The notes beneath the pieces were generated by a model. It did not search any database. It worked only from the letters and a program-made list of their open reading frames with translations, and was not told the DNA's origin. A stretch of 5,371 nucleotides of DNA from an archaeon. GTDB taxonomy: Archaea > Nanobdellota > Nanobdellia > Woesearchaeales > JAGVOV01. The translations under genes and the position numbers were made by a program. This document shows positions 1 to 4,843 of this stretch, piece after piece. The stretch covers positions 1 to 5,371 of the forward strand of contig JAGVOV010000026.1 of the NCBI GenBank assembly GCA_020052545.1, written 5' to 3'. Every line of letters begins with the position of its first letter. The stretch's first letter is position 1.

Positions 1-1
1 A

Positions 2-109
2 GCTGGCGTAAACAAGATGAGCGAGAAGGCGAAGCAGCTTGAGGAAGGCGAGCCTATAGGCAACAAGATACATAGAAATGTGAGTAAGATTTTCAGAAAG
101 AAGAAGTAG
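2..109 (+). CDS. C-terminal end of an unrecognised protein (partial)
   Basis: An open frame enters from the left edge and encodes 35 residues before a TAG stop at 107-109. The peptide is strongly basic and ends IFRKKK. The coding look is modest (AAG/GAG-rich codons, lysine/glutamate-rich helix). Only the tail is present, so I do not recognise the family. An internal ATG at 17 could begin a 30-residue peptide, but a truncated longer gene is more likely. It converges on the minus-strand methyltransferase gene that ends at 192. A run of seven T at 206-212 could serve as its transcription terminator. Confidence 0.55.
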   Translation, partial: AGVNKMSEKAKQLEEGEPIGNKIHRNVSKIFRKKK

Positions 110-191
110 TTCTTAGCTGCTTACGTACTTAGGTTTGATGATGTTCTTGATTTTGTAAAGAAGTTTTCTCAATCCACGGCATTTCCAGCGC

Positions 192-749
192 TTAGAAAGT
201 CTTCCTTTTTTTCAGGAAGTCTACGAAGCCAGGTGCAAGAATAGGTTTTCCGTCTTTCAATATATACCTGTAATCCAAATCTATCGCTTCTCCTTCCCTT
301 AAGTCGATGCTTATCCCATCCTGAAACCTTATTTTTTCCAGAGGCATGCCGTCAACTATCATCTTCGCTGCCAGGACAGCAGTGTCTGTCGGCATCTCCT
401 TCTTGCCCAAGTTACGCCTCTCTGCCTTGAAAGTAAGCAGTTTCTTTGTCTTGCCGTCAATCTTAAAATCGCCTAGAAGGCCGCCGATGACCAGATAGTC
501 AAATTGCTTCGCATCTTTTGGTTCTAATGTTTCTTTTGCTAAAGGATCAAGGATGCACACTTTTGCCAATCCCAAATCCTCGGCTTTTTCCCGCTTCACG
601 GCTCCGAATGCGCTTAGCTTCTCCTGCTGCTTTTTGTTTAGGTTTGTAAAAATTATATTATTCCTTCCAACAATCTTTGAAGCGTGCTTATACTCTATTT
701 CGTTCCATAAGTAGAGGCGTTTGTCGAGATGCTCAATAATATATTTCAT
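192..749 (-). CDS. Sfm1-like SPOUT methyltransferase (DUF431 family)
   Basis: This 185-residue protein matches the family of yeast Sfm1, a SPOUT-fold methyltransferase that methylates an arginine of ribosomal protein S3 (uS3). Recognisable family motifs are the N-terminal MKYIIEH, VCILDP at 64-69, FDYLVIGGLLGD at 83-94 (start of the SAM-binding knot), RRNLGKKEMPTDTA at 111-124, and YRYILKDGKPILAPGF at 160-175. Length and motif order look complete. In archaea the family was annotated as a predicted SAM-dependent RNA methyltransferase; whether the target here is uS3 or an RNA cannot be read from sequence. The ATG at 749 is supported by the conserved N-terminus and by a TATA box 26 bases upstream, with no leader and no Shine-Dalgarno site. 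The gene diverges from the phosphohistidine operon. Its last codons contain an A7 run followed by an open +1 frame (see findings). Confidence 0.93.
   Translation of the reverse strand: MKYIIEHLDKRLYLWNEIEYKHASKIVGRNNIIFTNLNKKQQEKLSAFGAVKREKAEDLGLAKVCILDPLAKETLEPKDAKQFDYLVIGGLLGDFKIDGKTKKLLTFKAERRNLGKKEMPTDTAVLAAKMIVDGMPLEKIRFQDGISIDLREGEAIDLDYRYILKDGKPILAPGFVDFLKKRKTF
199..213 (+). terminator. Possible T-run terminator for the left-edge gene
   Basis: The plus strand reads TCTTCCTTTTTTTC here, with seven consecutive T at 206-212. Archaeal RNA polymerase commonly terminates at T-rich tracts without a hairpin. It lies about 97 bases past the stop of the left-edge gene. The same bases encode the conserved lysine-rich end of the Sfm1-like protein on the other strand, so coding constraint alone could explain the run. 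Confidence 0.25.
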
Positions 750-759
750 GAGGACAAGG

Positions 760-767
760 TTTTTATA
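760..767 (+). promoter_or_regulatory. TATA box for the phosphohistidine-domain operon
   Basis: TTTTTATA is centred about 27 bases upstream of the ATG at 791, again the spacing expected for a leaderless archaeal transcript. The purine-rich bases just before it (around 751-759) could act as the TFB recognition element. The box is only 3 bases from the opposing TATA box at 771-778, so the two promoters share one short region. Confidence 0.55.
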
Positions 768-770
768 GGA

Positions 771-778
771 TTATATAA
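771..778 (-). promoter_or_regulatory. TATA box for the Sfm1-like gene
   Basis: The palindromic octamer TTATATAA is centred about 26 bases upstream of the minus-strand ATG (749). This is the archaeal box A to start-site distance, so the transcript is predicted to be leaderless. No Shine-Dalgarno-like sequence lies between the box and the ATG. The box lies inside the spacer of the opposing plus-strand promoter. Confidence 0.6.
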
Positions 779-790
779 TAGTTGCCATGT

Positions 791-2269
791 ATGGGGGCAG
801 ATGACATAATCAAGAAGTACGGCCTTGACAGCAAGACTTGGACCCATAAAGGTTTTCATGGCATATTGCATTTCTTCTTTCCTGTTGGCGAAAATCCTGT
901 AAAGCCTCTGAAAGAGTATTATGGTGATTGCCACAAGCTCATCGTCTACTATTTTGACGGCACTCAAGGGAACTGGTACTGGAACGATGAGGACATGGAG
1001 AGATTAAGGAAGAGCTTCATGGAGAAGGCGGCCCAGGATCCAAAGATAATAAAGAAGCACAGGAAAGATTGGGAATCGAGGCTGAAAGATTTCAAAAAGA
1101 TTTTCAGGCCGATAAAGAAAGGCATGCTGAGGAAGCTCAGCAATGATGACTTGCTTGCGCTCTATGGCAGATTCTATAAATCTTACATTGCTGAGTATGG
1201 TATCTCAATAGGCATACAGGACGCTTTTTCCATGCACGCGGACAGGTTCATAGAGCCGCGGCTCAGAGAGATACTGAAAAAGAAGAAGCTTGAGGAGAAC
1301 TTCAATGAGTACTATGGGACATTGATGTCGCCTATCTCCCTGTCTTTCATCCAGAAGGAAGAGATAGACCTTATGAAGATGGCGAAGAAGAAGATTTCCG
1401 GGCAGGATGTGGCTTCGGACTTAAAGAAGCATGCCAGAAGCTTCCATTTCATCAACAACAATTATGCGAAAGTGCAGAGGCTTGATGCAAAATACTTCGG
1501 CCAGAAGCTCGATGAGATGATTTCAAGAGGCATCAACCTAGATGAAGAATTCTCTAAGATGGAAAAATCAATTGAGGAGACCAAGCAGAGGAAGAAAGAG
1601 CTCATGAAGAAGCTCAGGCTCCCGAAAGACTTCAAGCTCCTCATAAAGATATCTGAATCTTTCGCTGATACCCAGGACATGAGGAAGATGTATGTGCTCA
1701 TCGCCAATTATTACCAATCATTGTTCATAGATGAGTTCGGCAGGCGCGGCAAGTATACAAGAGACGAGATGGAGTTCACCATATTTACTGAGATGAAATC
1801 TATCCTGGAAGGCAAGCTGAGCAAGGAAGAGCTTGCAGCGAGGCGCGAATGGTGCATCTGCATCCAGACAGAGGACAATTTTGAACTATTGACTGGAGGA
1901 ATCGCAAGAGGCATAATCAACAACATCTTCATCAAGAAGATTGAGGCGAGCGATGAGATAACGGGGAGCGTGGCGTGCAAAGGCTATGCGAAAGGAATCG
2001 CGAAGATAATCCATAAGACCCACGACCTTGTTAACTTCACAGAGGGCGACATATTGGTGGCCAGCATGACAAGGCCCGAGATGACAGTTGCCATGAAGAA
2101 GGCAGCAGCGATAGTCACAGATGAAGGAGGGGTGACAAGCCATGCTGCTGTCATCTCAAGAGAGCTTAACATACCATGTATAATAGGCACAAAGAACGCG
2201 ACAAAGATATTCAAAGATGGTGATTTGATTGAAGTTGACGCAGACAAAGGGATTGTGAGGAGACTATGA
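791..2269 (+). CDS. PEP-mobile (phosphohistidine swivel) domain protein, first of three paralogues
   Basis: 492 residues. Residues 391-492 form a textbook swivelling phosphohistidine domain of the PEP synthase/pyruvate phosphate dikinase/rifampicin phosphotransferase superfamily. It has GSVACKG at 392-398 (family form GxxASPG), TRPEMTVAM at 427-435, the core DEGGVTSHAAVISRELNIPC at 444-463 with predicted phospho-accepting His451, and GTKNATKIFKDGD at 466-478. Residues 1-390 are mostly helical, with aromatic clusters (GNWYWND, 60-66) and a charged likely coiled coil around 236-285. Residues 290-375 fit the helical segment that precedes the swivel in rifampicin-phosphotransferase-like proteins. 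There is no ATP-grasp or PEP TIM-barrel domain, so the protein cannot phosphorylate itself in the usual way. I chose ATG 791 over the in-frame TTG at 782 because it fits the TATA spacing. The stop overlaps the next start (ATGA). Substrate unknown. Confidence 0.93.
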   Translation: MGADDIIKKYGLDSKTWTHKGFHGILHFFFPVGENPVKPLKEYYGDCHKLIVYYFDGTQGNWYWNDEDMERLRKSFMEKAAQDPKIIKKHRKDWESRLKDFKKIFRPIKKGMLRKLSNDDLLALYGRFYKSYIAEYGISIGIQDAFSMHADRFIEPRLREILKKKKLEENFNEYYGTLMSPISLSFIQKEEIDLMKMAKKKISGQDVASDLKKHARSFHFINNNYAKVQRLDAKYFGQKLDEMISRGINLDEEFSKMEKSIEETKQRKKELMKKLRLPKDFKLLIKISESFADTQDMRKMYVLIANYYQSLFIDEFGRRGKYTRDEMEFTIFTEMKSILEGKLSKEELAARREWCICIQTEDNFELLTGGIARGIINNIFIKKIEASDEITGSVACKGYAKGIAKIIHKTHDLVNFTEGDILVASMTRPEMTVAMKKAAAIVTDEGGVTSHAAVISRELNIPCIIGTKNATKIFKDGDLIEVDADKGIVRRL

Positions 2270-3606
2270 AGCCTTATCTTCCTGTAAAGAAGAACCTTCC
2301 TTTTCCTGGTGGCAAATTTGCGCTCTTCACGATGCGCGAAGACTGCATAGCCAGGACCGAGATGTGGATGACCTGGGCGACGGACCACGGCCTGAAAGAC
2401 TACATAAATATCCCGCATGGAAGCGTGTATGAATACTATTGGGGCGAGAAGAGCCATATGGATTTTCTCAGCAGAGTCGCGAAGAAGATGTTCTCAGGCT
2501 GGGCGGCACACCTGAGAAATTACCCATTGAAGAAGAAGGCGATGATCGATGCCGCGGGGCGTCTGGAGAGCTGCAATGACAGGAAAAAGCTTCTTTCTTG
2601 TTACAATGATTTCCTTGAGAAATCATATTCATTCTGCGACTATGTCTGGGGCCCTTGGGGATCCATCTATCTCTTCGAGCCTGAGATAGCAGAGAAGTAT
2701 CCTGAAGATGTCGCTTCGATACTCGGCCTTGAAGAGCCTATCGAATTCATGAACATGCAGAAAGACATGTTAAAGCTCGGAAACAAGGAGCTTGTCAGGC
2801 GCTATGACTGGCAGAATGTCTACAATCCTTATGATAAGCCATACACTGAGAAAGATTTTGAGCACATGAAAAAGGAGCTCAATAGGAGCGAAGTGGAACA
2901 GCAGCACAGGCATTTCGTGGAAGTGAAGAAGGAATTCAGTGCGCTGCTGAGGAAGCTCAAAGGGAGCGAGAGGAAGAAAGTTGAGATAGTCCACAAGCAT
3001 GTATGGCTGAAGACAGACAGGATAGACACCTGGAAGAAGGCTATGGCCAACGCGATTCCCTTCTTTGAGATGATGGCTGATGAGCTTGGCATAAGCCTGA
3101 AAGAGGCGACAAGCATGCTTGCATATGAGATGGTTGATTACCTCTCAAAAGGAAAGAGGCCGGACAAGAAAAGCCTGGCCATGAGGGTCAATGGGAAAGT
3201 CCTTTATTATTTCAAAGACAGGAGAATTTTCTTGATAGACAAAGGCATCGAAGGGTGGAGAAACAAGCTGGAGAATCTAAAAGATATAAAATCCGTCTCC
3301 GGCACTATAGCGTGCAAAGGCAAAGTCACTGGAGAGGCCAAGATAATCTCGTCTGTCGAAGACCTTGAGAAGATAGAGGAAGGCGACATATTTGTGGCAA
3401 AATTCACCTATCCTAATTTCACGCCTTACATGCTCAGGGCTGCGGCAATTGTGACAGATGATGGAGGACTGACGAGCCATGCTGCTGTCATCGCGAGAGA
3501 ATTCAGGAAGCCTTGCATCGTCGGAACAAAGCATGGGACGAAGATCTTCAAGGACGGCGACATGATCGAGGTCGATGCCAACAAGGGCATTGTGAGAAAG
3601 ATATGA
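2266..3606 (+). CDS. PEP-mobile (phosphohistidine swivel) domain protein, second paralogue
   Basis: 446 residues. The C-terminal 101 residues (346-446) are the swivel domain: GTIACKG at 346-352, DDGGLTSHAAVIAREFRKPC at 398-417 with predicted phospho-accepting His405, and GTKHGTKIFKDGDMIEVDA at 420-438. The N-terminal 345 residues are largely helical and rich in Trp/Tyr (SVYEYYWGEKSH, 53-64; YVWGPWGSIYLF, 126-137). They align only loosely with the first paralogue, best near YLSKGK...R (292-307). This copy is the most divergent in the core: TYPNFTPYM replaces TRPEMTVAM, and GTKHGT replaces GTKNAT. It has no kinase or PEP-binding domain. The start is the ATGA overlap with the preceding stop; GAGGAG at 2257-2262 might assist initiation, although it also encodes the conserved VRR. 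The function is probably phosphotransfer to or from an unknown partner. Confidence 0.93.
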   Translation: MKPYLPVKKNLPFPGGKFALFTMREDCIARTEMWMTWATDHGLKDYINIPHGSVYEYYWGEKSHMDFLSRVAKKMFSGWAAHLRNYPLKKKAMIDAAGRLESCNDRKKLLSCYNDFLEKSYSFCDYVWGPWGSIYLFEPEIAEKYPEDVASILGLEEPIEFMNMQKDMLKLGNKELVRRYDWQNVYNPYDKPYTEKDFEHMKKELNRSEVEQQHRHFVEVKKEFSALLRKLKGSERKKVEIVHKHVWLKTDRIDTWKKAMANAIPFFEMMADELGISLKEATSMLAYEMVDYLSKGKRPDKKSLAMRVNGKVLYYFKDRRIFLIDKGIEGWRNKLENLKDIKSVSGTIACKGKVTGEAKIISSVEDLEKIEEGDIFVAKFTYPNFTPYMLRAAAIVTDDGGLTSHAAVIAREFRKPCIVGTKHGTKIFKDGDMIEVDANKGIVRKI

Positions 3607-4688
3607 GTTACGGCAAAATCAGCTCCAAGAACTATGACTTCATCTTCAATGTCGGCGGCGTAAATTATCTTTTCCACAGCATCTGGCTTTGCCCGACTTA
3701 TAAGAAAGGCGATTTTCTCAGCTGGCGCAATGGTGATGACTGGTGTTTCTACATAGGCAAAAAAGAGAGGAAAAAAATCGGAGAGAAGGCATACAAGTTA
3801 TATCTTCATGGAATAAAAGGCTATGAAGATGCTGTCAGGAAACAATTGAAGACCTCGAAGAAGGTTTTTGGAGGAAAGAAAGTTCTAAGGAAATTGAGTA
3901 ATGTTGAGCTTGCTGATGATTTTGAAAGGCTAATTAGGTTTGTCAATGGAATCTTTGATCAATATGTCTGGACAGAATATTTATGCCTTGACAAGATTGA
4001 AGAAGAGATAGAGAATAAGGGTAAGGACGCTGAGAAGCTGCTGAAAAGCGTTGCAAAAATTGGAAAGCTCAAGCTAATGCAGAGACATTTCATCAACCTG
4101 AGCTTCTATCCGCCAGATGGGATATTTTTCAATTATTATGATGAAATCAGGAAAAGGCTCAATCTTGGCAATAAGATTTTTGATTATCATTACAAAGAGC
4201 TCATCAGCGCGCTTAGAGGCAAGAGGCTGCCGACGCACCAAGACAAGGCAATCTTTGTCATCGGGAGATTCTCCGGATGGAAACCGATATTGGGAAAGAA
4301 CACAGAAGCAATAATAAAGAATCTTTCAAAGATTGATTATGGCGCAAGAGAATTAGTAGGAAAGGCCGGAAACAAAGGTTTTTACAAAGGTGTTGTGAGA
4401 AAGATAGATTTTCATCTCAACACAGATTATGCTGTCGAGATAAGGAAGATGAAAAAAGGCGAAGTCCTGGTTTCGGGAAGCACTGGGCCGGAGATGATGC
4501 TGGCATGCCAGAAAGCCGGCGCCATAATAACTGATGAGGGCGGCATAACAAGCCATGCAGCAGTCATATCAAGAGAGCTCAATATCCCTTGTGTCGTTGG
4601 AACAAAGTTTGCCACAAAAATATTCAAAACTGGAGACAAGGTAATTGTTGATGCCAACAAAGGCATAGTGAGAAAGCAGACTCGCTAG
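3603..4688 (+). CDS. PEP-mobile (phosphohistidine swivel) domain protein, third and shortest paralogue
   Basis: 361 residues. The start is set at ATG 3603, in an ATGA overlap with the previous stop; a longer open frame back to 3513 lies inside the previous gene's conserved domain and is unlikely to be used. The swivel domain covers about 253-361: GKAGNKG at 253-259, STGPEMMLAC at 292-301, DEGGITSHAAVISRELNIPC at 311-330 with predicted phospho-accepting His318, and GTKFATKIFK at 333-342. This core is closer to the first paralogue than to the second. The N-terminal region is about 250 residues against 390 and 345 in its neighbours, suggesting loss of part of the helical domain. VLRKLSN (94-100) matches MLRKLSN in the first paralogue. 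The C-terminus reads GIVRKQTR, two residues past the paralogues' ends, where the hairpin array starts. No ATP-grasp or TIM-barrel domain. Confidence 0.93.
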   Translation: MSYGKISSKNYDFIFNVGGVNYLFHSIWLCPTYKKGDFLSWRNGDDWCFYIGKKERKKIGEKAYKLYLHGIKGYEDAVRKQLKTSKKVFGGKKVLRKLSNVELADDFERLIRFVNGIFDQYVWTEYLCLDKIEEEIENKGKDAEKLLKSVAKIGKLKLMQRHFINLSFYPPDGIFFNYYDEIRKRLNLGNKIFDYHYKELISALRGKRLPTHQDKAIFVIGRFSGWKPILGKNTEAIIKNLSKIDYGARELVGKAGNKGFYKGVVRKIDFHLNTDYAVEIRKMKKGEVLVSGSTGPEMMLACQKAGAIITDEGGITSHAAVISRELNIPCVVGTKFATKIFKTGDKVIVDANKGIVRKQTR

Positions 4689-4702
4689 TCGGGTCACTAG
4701 CG
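4683..4702. repeat. Hairpin 1 of the array
   Basis: CGCTAGT (4683-4689) pairs perfectly with ACTAGCG (4696-4702) around a 6-base loop, CGGGTC. The left arm contains the TAG stop of the third swivel-domain gene. Confidence 0.75.
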
Positions 4703-4708
4703 TTCCCA

Positions 4709-4740
4709 GATGTCGCAAACGCCGAGCGTTTGCGAGCATC
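4709..4740. repeat. Hairpin 2 of the array
   Basis: TCGCAAACGC (4713-4722) pairs with GCGTTTGCGA (4726-4735) around the loop CGA. The stem extends outward by GATG (4709-4712) pairing with CATC (4737-4740) across one bulged G at 4736, giving 14 base pairs. It is the longest and most GC-rich of the five. Confidence 0.85.
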
Positions 4741-4741
4741 A

Positions 4742-4762
4742 TCGGAAATCTTTGATTTCCGA
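4742..4762. repeat. Hairpin 3 of the array
   Basis: TCGGAAATC (4742-4750) pairs with GATTTCCGA (4754-4762) around the loop TTT. It starts one base after hairpin 2. Confidence 0.8.
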
Positions 4763-4764
4763 GA

Positions 4765-4784
4765 CTTCAAGACAAAGCTTGAAG
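4765..4784. repeat. Hairpin 4 of the array
   Basis: CTTCAAG (4765-4771) pairs with CTTGAAG (4778-4784) around the 6-base loop ACAAAG. It starts two bases after hairpin 3. Confidence 0.75.
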
Positions 4785-4791
4785 CGCTCGT

Positions 4792-4814
4792 AGCTTTTGA
4801 TTTCATCAAAAGCT
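4792..4814. repeat. Hairpin 5 of the array
   Basis: AGCTTTTGAT (4792-4801) pairs with ATCAAAAGCT (4805-4814) around the loop TTC. The right arm is where the TFB recognition element of the downstream promoter would lie, and its last base is the first base of the TATA box. Confidence 0.85.
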
Positions 4815-4820
4815 TTAATA
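4814..4820 (+). promoter_or_regulatory. TATA box for the class I methyltransferase gene
   Basis: TTTAATA is centred 27 bases upstream of the ATG at 4844, the same geometry as the other two promoters in the window. The purine-rich ATCAAAAG just upstream resembles a TFB recognition element. It suggests that the methyltransferase has its own leaderless transcript, separate from the operon. Confidence 0.55.
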
Positions 4821-4843
4821 CCCCAGAGTGTTTACTTCTGCTT

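Larger units (their letters stand above)
4683..4814. repeat. Array of five consecutive perfect inverted repeats (hairpins)
   Basis: Five different perfect palindromic hairpins lie end to end: arms 7, 10, 9, 7 and 10 bases, loops 6, 3, 3, 6 and 3. About 88% of the 132 bases lie within a hairpin. The array begins inside the last two codons of the third swivel-domain gene and ends in the promoter of the methyltransferase gene. No hairpin is followed by a T run of five or more, so these are not classic intrinsic terminators, and archaeal terminators usually need only the T run. The arms differ in sequence from one hairpin to the next, so this is not a CRISPR or tandem direct repeat. Function unknown: candidates are a structured RNA, a 3'-end stabiliser, a protein-binding array, or an inserted palindromic element. 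Confidence 0.85.

Noticed and set aside
782..790. TTG start at 782 for the first swivel gene
   Set aside because: ATG 791, nine bases downstream, fits the TATA spacing and needs no rare start codon. The three extra residues add no recognisable sequence.
1984..2457. 157-codon open frame on the minus strand
   Set aside because: It lies antisense to the conserved swivel domain of the first paralogue and the start of the second. Similar antisense frames occur opposite all three swivel domains, as expected of a shadow.
3513..3602. Longer N-terminus for the third swivel gene starting at 3513
   Set aside because: These 30 codons overlap the conserved swivel core of the previous gene in another frame and read as an Arg-rich shadow. 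The ATGA overlap at 3603 matches the coupling at 2266.
4683..4814. CRISPR array or tRNA-like element
   Set aside because: There is no repeated unit with spacers, since the five palindromes differ in sequence, and no cloverleaf or tRNA arms can be drawn.
4683..4814. Classic bacterial rho-independent terminators
   Set aside because: None of the five hairpins is followed by a T tract of useful length on either strand, and the genome appears archaeal.
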